Shown piece by piece: positions 55,322-63,756 of a stretch of 64,000 nt of DNA. The notes beneath the pieces are model-generated. The model saw nothing but the letters and a program-made list of their open reading frames with translations. It was not told the origin of the DNA and made no database searches. A program made the translations under genes and the position numbers. This DNA comes from Alteromonas lipotrueiana (GTDB lineage: Bacteria > Pseudomonadota > Gammaproteobacteria > Enterobacterales > Alteromonadaceae), in assembly GCF_019249245.1 (NCBI RefSeq), contig NZ_JAESDK010000003.1, positions 124,001-188,000 on the forward strand, read 5' to 3'. The first letter of the stretch is position 1. Each line of letters starts with the position of its first letter.

Positions 55322-56539
55322 TTAAAACCGCGCCCCTACCCACACCCATAGTTTGTTAGTGTCCGCTGATATATCGGCACCTTTATAGCTGGCGTACTTT
55401 AGTCCAAAATTCAGCAAGTCGCTCACTTTGATGTTATATTGCAAATCAAGCTCATTCCCTAAATCATCAGCCTCGGTGCCTGATTCATTGGCGCTAAAGT
55501 CATGATAGGTTATCAGCCAGCTGCCTCCAGCGATTTTACCGGCAACCAAAAAGGAAAGATCTTCCAGACCTTCATCTGGCGTCGTTAAAAACTGATCTGC
55601 CCAGCCATTAAACTTATGCAGAGTTGCAAGTGGTGTTGCAAATCCGTAGTTTTTATCGTCTGAGCCTAATACCTCCCAGTTCACTTTGGCGGTAATACCC
55701 GCCACTTCCGCCCCCGCGTTCAGCATAACGTAACTGGCATCAAATTCAGTGTTCTCGTAAGTGCTGGTTTGACGGGCAAATTCGAGCCCGTACAACCATT
55801 TGATCGTATCGGTCTGGGTTTGTCCTGAATAGCTCATACCATATGTATCTAGCGAGTTTCGAACATCATTGTCGATCTCCAATAAGTAGGCATAGGCGTT
55901 TATTTTTCCCCATGAGTTTTGGTAGCTCGCATTTAGCAAATGATCATCGCTGTCCATATCTGCGGCACCGGCAAATATTCGGTTGCGCTGGGTTACATAG
56001 CCGTAAAAAATTTGCAGATGTTCGTTTTGATAGTTGGCACTCAGGGCATCAAAAGTTTGCCAGTTCTGACGCCACCCCACATGGCCGATAAAGCGCTGAC
56101 TATCCAGGGCAATCACCTGTCGGCCCGCTTTTATTGTTAAAGTTTGCGTTTTATACTGAATAAATCCCTGATGCAACTCGCTTGTCTCAGGATCAGCAAT
56201 CACTGAATAAATCCCGGTATTAAATCCGGTAGGAGGCACAGCATAGTCATCGATACCTGCTACCACTCGAACATCTTCTAATTCTGCGGTAAATGACCAC
56301 CCGTTATGCTCGCCACTGGAATACCCTACCAATGAGCGTAAAGTCAGGGCTTCAGCGTCTTCCAACGCGTTGTCCTGATCAACCGCTTCATAGCGTAGTC
56401 TAAAATCAGCAAATCCACTCCCCTGCTTTACCGCATTATACCACTCATTTGCATGAGCCAGGTTTGGCGTTAACACCGCTGTGCTGGCCAGCAACCACCC
56501 GGATAAGGTCCGTAAACCAGAAATATTGCTTGATGTCAT
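55322..56539 (-). CDS. Outer-membrane porin, alginate-export-like barrel, in nitrogen cluster
   Basis: A 405-residue outer-membrane protein with a signal peptide (cleaved near AHAN, residue 31) and alternating beta strands up to the C-terminal LWVWVGARF. Segments FADFRLRYEAVDQDNA, TIKAGRQVIALDSQRFIGHVGWRQNWQTFD resemble the alginate-export/OprD-like porins found in marine gammaproteobacteria. AAGGAA lies 6 bases before the ATG. It lies downstream of cobA on the same strand behind its own attenuator leader, which nearly matches that of nirB, so it probably admits nitrate, nitrite or another nitrogen compound (inference). Confidence 0.83.
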   Translation of the reverse strand: MTSSNISGLRTLSGWLLASTAVLTPNLAHANEWYNAVKQGSGFADFRLRYEAVDQDNALEDAEALTLRSLVGYSSGEHNGWSFTAELEDVRVVAGIDDYAVPPTGFNTGIYSVIADPETSELHQGFIQYKTQTLTIKAGRQVIALDSQRFIGHVGWRQNWQTFDALSANYQNEHLQIFYGYVTQRNRIFAGAADMDSDDHLLNASYQNSWGKINAYAYLLEIDNDVRNSLDTYGMSYSGQTQTDTIKWLYGLEFARQTSTYENTEFDASYVMLNAGAEVAGITAKVNWEVLGSDDKNYGFATPLATLHKFNGWADQFLTTPDEGLEDLSFLVAGKIAGGSWLITYHDFSANESGTEADDLGNELDLQYNIKVSDLLNFGLKYASYKGADISADTNKLWVWVGARF

Positions 56540-56559
56540 AATGTATTCCTTTTGGTCAC

Positions 56560-56643
56560 AAAAAAGCCCACCCCACCTGCCTGATTGCCTCAGATTGGTG
56601 GGGTGGGCTTCGTTGCCCCGTTGCAAAGCTAAGTGATTGCAAC
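56560..56643 (-). promoter_or_regulatory. Transcription-attenuating leader, ANTAR (NasT/NasR)-type, before the porin gene
   Basis: On the minus strand, in order: a P1 hairpin (GTTGCAA/TTGCAAC, 56643-56620, ten-base loop), then P2 (GGGC-AACGAA-GCCC, 56618-56605) whose hexaloop has A at position 1 and G at position 4 as required by ANTAR proteins. The terminator follows (perfect 13-bp stem 56609-56597/56577-56565, with six T to 56560). P2 and the terminator share bases 56605-56609, so only one can form. The identical P2 precedes nirB. Confidence 0.78.
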
Positions 56644-56919
56644 AGCTTTATTATTAATGTCGGCAGTATGTTACTGACGGGTAAAAGTGTTTCGATATCC
56701 TATCGACTAAGTTTATTTTTAAATCTTCATTTTTCAGCATCACAACCAGTGAATTTCTTAATATTCACCTATTCTGTTTAAACAATAAGAAATTTTATCA
56801 TGGTGCCAAATCGTGTAACTGCAAACCGTTATTGCTCAACTATATCTGTATTGCTTAAGCACTCCCGCTTTAGCCCCTGTTAAGCCCGAATCTCATGGGA
56901 AAAATGCTTATCCAAAGCA

Positions 56920-57834
56920 CTACAATGCCTGCTGACAAAGGCTAGGTGCCAGTAATGCAGGCGTCACCTGTTGTCGGTAGTTCACTACCTGTCCAAAGAT
57001 GAGCAATGCCGGTCCACGAATGGTTTTTGGTGTTACCAAATCAGCTATTGTCGCAAGGGTGCCTTCAATGACCTGTTGATTGTTACAGCAAGCATTTTCA
57101 ATAACAGCCACAGGTAAGTTAGTCACAATACCTTGCTTCTGCAGCTGTTGTGTTATGGTCGCCAGACGTTTTAGACCCATGTACATCACCACGGTTTCGT
57201 TGGTCAGGCTATTCGCAATACTCTGATAGTCCGGCATAGCGTCAGGGTCTTGTAAATGGGCAGTCATTAACCTAACAGACTGAGCACAGCGGCGGTCGGT
57301 TAAGGGGATGCCGGTATAAGCCGATGCGCCAGATGCAGCGGTAATACCGGGAACTATAGCAAATGGAATGTCTGCCAAATCCAGCGCAGTGGTTTCTTCA
57401 CAGGTTCTGGCAAACACCGCCGGGGCGCCGCCCTTCAGTCTGACAATTGTTTTACCCGCAGTTGCAAGTTCGACCAGGCGCTGACAAATTCCAACTTGCG
57501 ACGTACTATGGCGCCCGCTGCGCTTGCCAACAAACTCTTGTTTAACGTGCCGGGGGATAAGGGCAAGCACCGATTTATCTACCAACCAGTCAAACATTAC
57601 TACGTCTGCACTTTGTAATAGCCGAACCGCTTTTACTGTAAGCAATTCGGCATCGCCAGGTCCTGCACCCACAATATATACCTTGCCCGGGGCTTTAGGC
57701 CCTGCATCCTTACGGTTAAAACGGGTACCAAAGCGCGGCTGATGTACTTGCAGTTCACCTGGTGAAAAAACGACAGACAAACGAGCTAAAAGCGAACTAA
57801 ACCAGGGCGCTGCGAAAGGGGATAAATAATTCAT
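56920..57834 (-). CDS. cobA: Uroporphyrinogen-III C-methyltransferase (siroheme synthesis)
   Basis: A 304-residue enzyme. After an unusual N-terminal extension of about 50 residues comes the methylase fold: KVYIVGAGPGDAELLTVKA (SAM loop), VRLKGGAPAVFAR (normally GGDP; Asp replaced by Ala here), FAIVPGITAASGASAYTGIPLTDR and VMYMGLK. It makes precorrin-2, precursor of the siroheme used by NirB. Start 57834 has AGGAG 8 bases upstream and lies inside the 3' end of the preceding small gene, so the two are coupled. A longer frame from 57948 is not preferred. Confidence 0.92.
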   Translation of the reverse strand: MNYLSPFAAPWFSSLLARLSVVFSPGELQVHQPRFGTRFNRKDAGPKAPGKVYIVGAGPGDAELLTVKAVRLLQSADVVMFDWLVDKSVLALIPRHVKQEFVGKRSGRHSTSQVGICQRLVELATAGKTIVRLKGGAPAVFARTCEETTALDLADIPFAIVPGITAASGASAYTGIPLTDRRCAQSVRLMTAHLQDPDAMPDYQSIANSLTNETVVMYMGLKRLATITQQLQKQGIVTNLPVAVIENACCNNQQVIEGTLATIADLVTPKTIRGPALLIFGQVVNYRQQVTPALLAPSLCQQAL

Positions 57835-58180
57835 TCGGGTACTCCTGAAAGTCTGAATTTTTGCCGATACGTTGATACGTCTGCGTGCATTTCTTTTGTT
57901 GATGAATAAGCCAGGCTGATTTATCTTTACACAGGTTGTAGTAGGCACTAAACCCTAGTGTACTGTTTAGTGAAAATGCTTCATTACAGCCAGATTCGAT
58001 GCCACGAACAGTACCCTTTTTATGCACATAAAAGCCTGAATATGAAGCCTCACCTATACCATGAAACAACACAGCAACTCCGAAAGGATCACGTGGCATT
58101 TGAGTTTTGGTTAAAAAATGGAAAGCTGCAGAAAGCCGGGTCACCTCTGGTGCTAGCGTTACCTGGAAAAAAAGTTTCAT
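57797..58180 (-). CDS. Unrecognised small protein between nirD and cobA
   Basis: A 127-residue protein with a good ribosome site (GAAGGAA 8 bases before the ATG), located 45 bases after nirD and overlapping the cobA start by 38 bases. The N-terminus (MKLFFQVTLAPEV, SAAFHFLTK, then GVAVLFHGIGEA) is faintly like TusD/DsrE sulfur-transfer proteins, but the C-terminal part is not and key residues cannot be confirmed. Its C-terminal coding region contains the cobA ribosome site. It may be an accessory of nitrite or siroheme metabolism. Moderate confidence that it is translated, low on function. Confidence 0.55.
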   Translation of the reverse strand: MKLFFQVTLAPEVTRLSAAFHFLTKTQMPRDPFGVAVLFHGIGEASYSGFYVHKKGTVRGIESGCNEAFSLNSTLGFSAYYNLCKDKSAWLIHQQKKCTQTYQRIGKNSDFQEYPNELFIPFRSALV

Positions 58181-58225
58181 TATTACGTTTCCTTCACTAA
58201 TAAGCGCCCAGCATCTGCGTGCGCA

Positions 58226-58579
58226 TTAAAGGGCAACACGTACTTTGCCTGCGTTAAGCTCAACGGCAAATACCTGAAGTGCCAGGTCCTCGTTTTCCAG
58301 GCATTGACCTGTAGCCAGGCAGTAATGCTCTTTGTACAGCGGCGAGGCGACTACCGGCTTAGCATCAACAGACCCAATAATACCGCGGTACATCACATTG
58401 GCCTTACCTACAGGGTCGCCATTACTCAGTGCGTAAAGCTGCCGACGTTCCTGCCAGTCGACAGTGAAAATAGCGATTTGCTGTTCCCCTATTAGCGCAC
58501 ATACTCCGCTATTGCTAACCAGGTCATGTTCATCACAAATGTCATACCAGTCACAAAGTTGTTGAGCTTTTGTCTGCAC
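58226..58579 (-). CDS. nirD: Nitrite reductase small subunit
   Basis: A 117-residue Rieske-fold protein without the Cys/His cluster ligands, as is normal for NirD. Landmarks are WYDICDEHDL, SGVCALIGEQQIAIF, RGIIGSVDAKPVVASPLYKEHYCLATGQCLE. It partners NirB in NADH-dependent reduction of nitrite to ammonium in the cytosol. It starts 11 bases after the nirB stop and is in the same operon. Confidence 0.95.
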   Translation of the reverse strand: MQTKAQQLCDWYDICDEHDLVSNSGVCALIGEQQIAIFTVDWQERRQLYALSNGDPVGKANVMYRGIIGSVDAKPVVASPLYKEHYCLATGQCLENEDLALQVFAVELNAGKVRVAL

Positions 58580-58590
58580 GAGTATTCTCC

Positions 58591-61134
58591 TTAAACCAGT
58601 TCAACGGGGATCCGGGCTTGACCAAGGGCTTTTTCCAGCTCGGTCGCTGGACGAATCTGCCCTCTTTCATCGACAAACTGAATGTTAGTGTCTGCCCGCT
58701 TGCTGTTTACAAACTGACGAAAACGTTTTTTTGCATCTTGCGATGCCAGGGTCGTTTTCCACTCGCATTGATAGGCACCAACGATGCGTTGCATTTGCAC
58801 TTCCAGCTCACTATTAATACCCAGCGTATCTTCTATAACCACGCTCTGCAGGTACGCCAGCCCTCCTTCAAGATTGTCCATCCATACCGAGGTGCGCTGC
58901 AGCCGGTCTGCGGTCTTAATATAAAACATTAATATTCTGTCGATGTACTTCACCAGCGTATCGGTACTTAAGTCAGTGGCGAACAAATCCCCATGCCGGG
59001 GTTTCATGCCTCCATTACCACACACGTATAGGTTCCAGCCATTTTCAGTAGCAATAATGCCAATGTCTTTACTTTGTGCTTCAGCGCACTCTCGGGTACA
59101 GCCAGATACAGCAAATTTTATTTTGTGCGGCGCGCGCAGCCCTTTGTAGCGGTGCTCCAGTGCAATCGCCTGACCAACCGAGTCCTGCACACCATAGCGG
59201 CACCAGGTACTACCAACGCACGACTTTACCGTACGCAAAGCTTTTGCGTAGGCGTGTCCGGTTTCAAAACCGGCCGACACTAATATTTGCCAGATATCCA
59301 GAAGTTGATCGACACGAGCCCCGAAAAGGTCAATGCGCTGACCGCCCGTTATTTTAGTATAAAGGTTGAATTTTTGAGCCACCTCGCCAATTACAATAAG
59401 CCCGGCCGGAGTAATTTCGCCTCCCGGAACACGCGGAACAATTGAGTAAGTGCCGTCTTTTTGCATATTGCCTAAATAGGTATCATTCGTATCCTGTAGC
59501 GAGACATTGCGGGTGTTTAATACATAGTCGTTCCATACCGAAGCTAGTATAGAGCCCACCGTAGGTCTGCAAATATCACATCCCAGTCCAGTACCATGGC
59601 GGGCTATAAGAGCATCGAAGGAGCGAATCTTTTCAACTTTCACCAGATGAAACAATTCTTGCCTTGTGTGGTCAAAATGCTCACACAAAGCTTTAGAAAC
59701 CGCTACACCACGATGCTCTAATTCGCTATCAACAACATTTTTAAGCAGTGCAGAACAGCCGCCGCAACCAGAACTGGCCTTAGTGCAGGTTTTTATCTCA
59801 TCAAGACTGGCACAGCCATTATCAATAGCTTCAACAATGTCGCTTTTGGCCACGTTATGACACGAACAAATTGTGGCGGTGGTAGGCAGGGCCTCTGCCC
59901 CTAATGCAGGTTTTTCATCACTTGAGGGAAGAATCAATGTTTCCGGCTTTTTAGGTAACGGCATGTCGTTCAGACAATACTGCAACAGCGTATCATAGTC
60001 GCTGGTATCTCCGACCAGTACTGCTCCCAAAACTTTACTATGGGCTGCATCAACAATGAGTTTCTTATACACGCCCTGAGGTTGACTTTGATAAGTATAA
60101 CACTGCGCGCCAGCCGTTTTCGCGTGTGCATCGCCGATAGAGCCCACCTCGACACCCATCAGTTTTAATTTAGTGCTCATGTCCGCGCCGACAAAATCCA
60201 GTACTTTATTTGAAATACTGGCTACCGCTGTACGGGCCATTGTGTAACCGGGTGCCACTAAACCATAGGTACGGTTTTCCCATAGCGCACATTCGCCAAT
60301 CGCATAAATGTCAGGATCATTTGTCTGGCACTGGTTATTAATTATAATACCGCCACGTTCACCGACGGCAAGGCCGGCTTCACGCCCTAATTGATCACAT
60401 GGTCTGATCCCCGCAGAAAACAAAATCATGTCGGTTTCTAGAAAGCTGTCATCAGCAAAAACCATGCGATAGCGGCATTGTTGTCCCGACTCAATAACCT
60501 GAGTTGCTTTTTGAGTGTGGACAGTCACTCCCAGCGCTTCAATTTTTTCGCGTAGCAGTGTTCCTGCGCCTTCATCCAGCTGCACTGCCATTAGCTGTGC
60601 AGCAAACTCTACTACGTGGGTTTTTAAGCCCGCTTGTTTGAGGGCATTAGCCGCTTCAAGTCCGAGTAAGCCCCCCCCCACCACAACCCCTACCTTGCTC
60701 TGTGTGGCGCTATGTTCAATTGTCTGTAAGTCTTCTATTGTGCGATAGACCAGACAATGCGGCTGGTAGCTACCAGCAATAGGCGGCACATAAGCATAGG
60801 ATCCGGTCGCCAGAACCAATACATCATAATCGTAGGTATATTGATGCGTGCTTACCGACTTTCGCGCCCGGTCTATGTTCTCGACCTTTGCATTGAGAAC
60901 GTAGTTTATGCCCCATTGCTCATAAGTTAGCTCGTCAGTCAGTGCCAAATCTTCGGCACGGCTACCAGTAAACCATGATGATAAATGCACCCGATCGTAC
61001 GCCAGGCGTGGTTCACCACTAAGCACCGTAATATGCACCGGTTGGCCGCTTTTAATCAGGTTTTCAACAAAGTGGTGTCCTACCATGCCATTGCCTACTA
61101 CCACTACCCTGATGGCTGAATTATTTGTTGTCAT
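58591..61134 (-). CDS. nirB: NADH-dependent nitrite reductase large subunit
   Basis: An 847-residue enzyme. Domains in order: FAD/NAD(P)H module (RVVVVGNGMVGHH near residue 10 and VGVVVGGGLLGLEAANAL near 150), a BFD-type [2Fe-2S] domain (Cys423, Cys425, Cys457, Cys460), then the sulfite/nitrite reductase half with siroheme-[4Fe-4S] ligands Cys639, Cys645, Cys679 and Cys683. It reduces nitrite to ammonium by six electrons. AAGGAG lies 7 bases before the ATG. Its leader carries an ANTAR-type attenuator, so expression likely depends on nitrate or nitrite. Confidence 0.97.
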   Translation of the reverse strand: MTTNNSAIRVVVVGNGMVGHHFVENLIKSGQPVHITVLSGEPRLAYDRVHLSSWFTGSRAEDLALTDELTYEQWGINYVLNAKVENIDRARKSVSTHQYTYDYDVLVLATGSYAYVPPIAGSYQPHCLVYRTIEDLQTIEHSATQSKVGVVVGGGLLGLEAANALKQAGLKTHVVEFAAQLMAVQLDEGAGTLLREKIEALGVTVHTQKATQVIESGQQCRYRMVFADDSFLETDMILFSAGIRPCDQLGREAGLAVGERGGIIINNQCQTNDPDIYAIGECALWENRTYGLVAPGYTMARTAVASISNKVLDFVGADMSTKLKLMGVEVGSIGDAHAKTAGAQCYTYQSQPQGVYKKLIVDAAHSKVLGAVLVGDTSDYDTLLQYCLNDMPLPKKPETLILPSSDEKPALGAEALPTTATICSCHNVAKSDIVEAIDNGCASLDEIKTCTKASSGCGGCSALLKNVVDSELEHRGVAVSKALCEHFDHTRQELFHLVKVEKIRSFDALIARHGTGLGCDICRPTVGSILASVWNDYVLNTRNVSLQDTNDTYLGNMQKDGTYSIVPRVPGGEITPAGLIVIGEVAQKFNLYTKITGGQRIDLFGARVDQLLDIWQILVSAGFETGHAYAKALRTVKSCVGSTWCRYGVQDSVGQAIALEHRYKGLRAPHKIKFAVSGCTRECAEAQSKDIGIIATENGWNLYVCGNGGMKPRHGDLFATDLSTDTLVKYIDRILMFYIKTADRLQRTSVWMDNLEGGLAYLQSVVIEDTLGINSELEVQMQRIVGAYQCEWKTTLASQDAKKRFRQFVNSKRADTNIQFVDERGQIRPATELEKALGQARIPVELV

Positions 61135-61156
61135 GATGCACTCCTTTTTTGGGCAT

Positions 61157-61232
61157 AAAAAAACCCATGGTCACCGGTGAAAGTGAGCATGGGCTTCGTT
61201 GCCCTGACTGCCCCTGTGTATTTGGCCGTCAG
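61157..61232 (-). promoter_or_regulatory. Transcription-attenuating leader, ANTAR (NasT/NasR)-type, before nirB
   Basis: On the minus strand: a possible P1 (CTGAC/GTCAG, 61232-61204), P2 (GGGC-AACGAA-GCCC, 61204-61191) with an A1/G4 hexaloop identical to that before the porin gene, and a terminator (CCCATG-c-TCAC / GTGA-c-CATGGG, 61193-61164, then seven T to 61157). P2 and the terminator share 61191-61193, so an ANTAR protein binding P2 would free transcription into nirB. P1 is less regular than P2. Confidence 0.8.
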
Positions 61233-61504
61233 CTAATATAATGTAGAATATAAAGTTCAGTATTGGCGATTGACACAAAATTATGTGGACCGGTCAAAAG
61301 CACTAGCGCTGAATTGATATAATGGGTTTTGCTAATCTTGTACAATGTCTGCATCAAGTTTAATGCCATCATTGTTATTGTTTTATATCAACAACTTAAC
61401 TAACCCTCTTATTATCCAGAAGCCTTAAGCTGCACTTTTTTGGTGTAACTGCGCCAATCTTGTGCAGCATCAGTTTATGGCCAGTCACTAACTTTTGAAC
61501 CTCA
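61233..61504 (-). other. Promoter region of nirB
   Basis: About 270 AT-rich bases between cynS and the nirB leader. The transcription start must lie just upstream of 61232. AT-rich -10-like sequences (TATATT) occur near 61240, but no unambiguous -35 or sigma-54 element was found. Confidence 0.4.
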
Positions 61505-61954
61505 TCAATAGGTTTTGTACGGTAAAAATTTTCCAGACATTACTACCTTAACCCGGTCACCTTTCGGGTCGGCTTCGCGATTAAGATCCATCGAAAAATC
61601 GATCGCGCTCATAATTCCGTCGCCAAACTCTTCATGAATCAGCTCTTTAAGGGTCGTACCATAAACACTAATAAGTTCATACCAGCGATAAATTAATGGA
61701 TCGGTAGGCACCGCCGTAGGTAACGTGCCCTTGTATGGTGCTATTTGCAACCAGGCAATGGCTTCATCGGGAAGTTCAAACAAAGAGCCTACCGCCTCTG
61801 CCTGCTGCTTATTCATTACCATTTGTCCTAGGCAGGCTGCGGTACTCCATTCTTTTGACTGCCCGACTACCTGAGCTACTTCAGCCCATTTAATCGCTTT
61901 GGTCACTTTTTTACTTATAATCAGGTTAGTTACCTGTGTTCTATCGGTGATCAT
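61505..61954 (-). CDS. cynS: Cyanate hydratase (cyanase)
   Basis: A 149-residue enzyme, the usual length. After a helical N-terminal domain comes the catalytic domain with DPLIYRWYELISVYGTTLKEL (catalytic Arg and Glu) and EEFGDGIMSAIDFSMDL (catalytic Ser), matching the cyanase active site formed at the decamer interface. It converts cyanate and bicarbonate to ammonia and CO2. It lies 33 bases after the kinase gene and precedes the nirB promoter region, so cyanate and nitrite assimilation share this locus. Confidence 0.96.
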   Translation of the reverse strand: MITDRTQVTNLIISKKVTKAIKWAEVAQVVGQSKEWSTAACLGQMVMNKQQAEAVGSLFELPDEAIAWLQIAPYKGTLPTAVPTDPLIYRWYELISVYGTTLKELIHEEFGDGIMSAIDFSMDLNREADPKGDRVKVVMSGKFLPYKTY

Positions 61955-61987
61955 AGTGAGTTCCTTTTGTAATATAATAGATATAAG

Positions 61988-63709
61988 TCATGCATTTTGG
62001 AGGTTTAGCAATATAACGACCAGACAAAACAACAATGCACTTACCCCTTGCCAAAACCGCACAGGATGCCGTTGAATAAGGGGCGGGCGCCTGGCATGTA
62101 AATAGGCAGAATTAGGATGACGCAGATCATACAAAAACGCGGAAATTACCGAGTAACGTTTGGCCGGGTTTGGATGCAGCGCTTTTTTAAGTGTGTCATC
62201 TAACCAGCCTGGAATGTGACGTTGCGCATCCAGTACGCTGCGATAACACAACTTATGCTGCGCGGCCACTGTGGTGGCTCTGGGTACAGCAGCGCCATAG
62301 GGGTAACGCTGACTTAACAGGTAGTAGGTGAGTACCGCAAGCGAGTACAGGTCAGACTGAACACTGCCTGGCTCACCTAAAAAACACTCTGGTGCACAGT
62401 ACATCATTGCCCCTGTCAGCTGCACATCGGGTTGATAGAATTCGTTCAAACCGGCAATGCTGGCACTACCAAGATCAATTAAACATAATGTTCCCTGCGA
62501 ATTGATCATTATATTTTCAGGTCGTAAATCCTGATGAACGATATCTGCACGGTGCAAGGCTAAAAGCCCTGAGGCTATTTGTTCGATCCAACCTCGAATG
62601 GTTTCAATATCCGGATCCGGGTTATCTCGTAACCACTGCGCCAGTGTCTGACCCGGTACATAATCGAGCACCGTATATAGCGCAGTGCGATTGCGGGGGC
62701 TAGCCGGTGCCCCTATTATATGAACACTACTGATACGACGAGCCACCCACTCTTCTGTTAATAGGCTATCCAGATACTCGCGTTGGTTAGCCAGCTCCTG
62801 ACTGGGAGCCTTAATCACATATTGCACAGGGTTTTCTGTGTAGTCGCTTTGCTGTTTAGCCAGATAAATATGGCTACGAGCACTACTGTATAAAACTCGG
62901 GTTATCAGGTAGTCATCAATTGTTTCTCCTGCGTTGAACACTGGAGGAACCGGTAGCTTCACCTCATCGGCGTTAAACAATTGTACTGGTTCAGGCAGGG
63001 AATCAATTTTAAGCAGCTGCACTGTGAGATTGTCATTGCTACCGTTATCAAACGCTTGCTGTACCATCTGTTTAGCGCAAACATTCAAATCATGACTGCT
63101 CTGGTTCAGACAGCTAATAATCTGCTGAACGGATAAATATTCGTGTAGTCCGTCGGTAGCGAGAATAAAAATATCCTCTTCTTCTAACGCCACTTCACTG
63201 GTATCTATCGCTACTGATTCGTGTAATCCCAGTGCGTTGCTTAAAAAAAACCGCTCCTCATGCCATTGCCTATGATCACGGGTAAGCTGTTCTAGCTGAT
63301 ACTGCCGCCAGCGGTAAATACGACTATCGCCGACATGAAACAAATATCCTTGCCGATGTTTTGCCACCAGCGCGCTAAATGTACACACATAGCCATGGTC
63401 AGTGTTTTCCCAATACTTACTCGTTTTAGTGCTATTTAACAAACTACGGTTAATCGTTTGAATAACCTGCTCGCCCGCATGCGTTACTGACCAACTGTCA
63501 CTGGTACAATAATAATCGTGTAAAAATTGGCTGATGGCGGTTTGACTGGCTTTATCGCTTACCGGGCTACTACTTATGCCATCTGCCAGTGCTACCACGG
63601 CTCCTTTAAATTGCAGTGACGATCCCAACGGAAGGTGAGCGCCGTGACTGTCCTGGTTCAGCGTCTTTTCACCCGCGCTTGAATGTTGTCCTAAAGAAAC
63701 TTTCAACAT
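61988..63709 (-). CDS. PP2C phosphatase-Ser/Thr kinase fusion, membrane-anchored
   Basis: A 573-residue protein. The PP2C domain (about 1-240) has metal-site residues in NQDSHG (Asp20), LADGIS (Asp43), HVGDSRIYRW, ATDGLHEYL and NGSNDNLTVQ. The kinase domain (about 262-535) has Lys300 in YVIK, the catalytic loop HQDLRPEN (Asp394), DLG (Asp412) and APE (439-441), but its Gly-rich loop is poor (RVLYSSARSH). A single C-terminal membrane segment lies at 553-570. Such fusions recur beside nitrate/nitrite transporters and nirB in marine gammaproteobacteria and may adjust transport or reduction by phosphorylation; the target is unknown. Confidence 0.92.
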   Translation of the reverse strand: MLKVSLGQHSSAGEKTLNQDSHGAHLPLGSSLQFKGAVVALADGISSSPVSDKASQTAISQFLHDYYCTSDSWSVTHAGEQVIQTINRSLLNSTKTSKYWENTDHGYVCTFSALVAKHRQGYLFHVGDSRIYRWRQYQLEQLTRDHRQWHEERFFLSNALGLHESVAIDTSEVALEEEDIFILATDGLHEYLSVQQIISCLNQSSHDLNVCAKQMVQQAFDNGSNDNLTVQLLKIDSLPEPVQLFNADEVKLPVPPVFNAGETIDDYLITRVLYSSARSHIYLAKQQSDYTENPVQYVIKAPSQELANQREYLDSLLTEEWVARRISSVHIIGAPASPRNRTALYTVLDYVPGQTLAQWLRDNPDPDIETIRGWIEQIASGLLALHRADIVHQDLRPENIMINSQGTLCLIDLGSASIAGLNEFYQPDVQLTGAMMYCAPECFLGEPGSVQSDLYSLAVLTYYLLSQRYPYGAAVPRATTVAAQHKLCYRSVLDAQRHIPGWLDDTLKKALHPNPAKRYSVISAFLYDLRHPNSAYLHARRPPLIQRHPVRFWQGVSALLFCLVVILLNLQNA

Positions 63710-63720
63710 AAGATAATTCC

Positions 63721-63749
63721 TGGCACCTGCCCAATTGCTGCCGGTGCCA
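63721..63749. other. Hairpin between FNT channel and kinase genes
   Basis: TGGCACC and GGTGCCA form a perfect 7-bp stem with a 15-base loop in the short gap between two minus-strand genes. The T-run lies on the plus side, so it would not terminate the minus-strand transcript. It may be an mRNA processing or stability element. Confidence 0.45.
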
Positions 63750-63756
63750 TTCTTTT

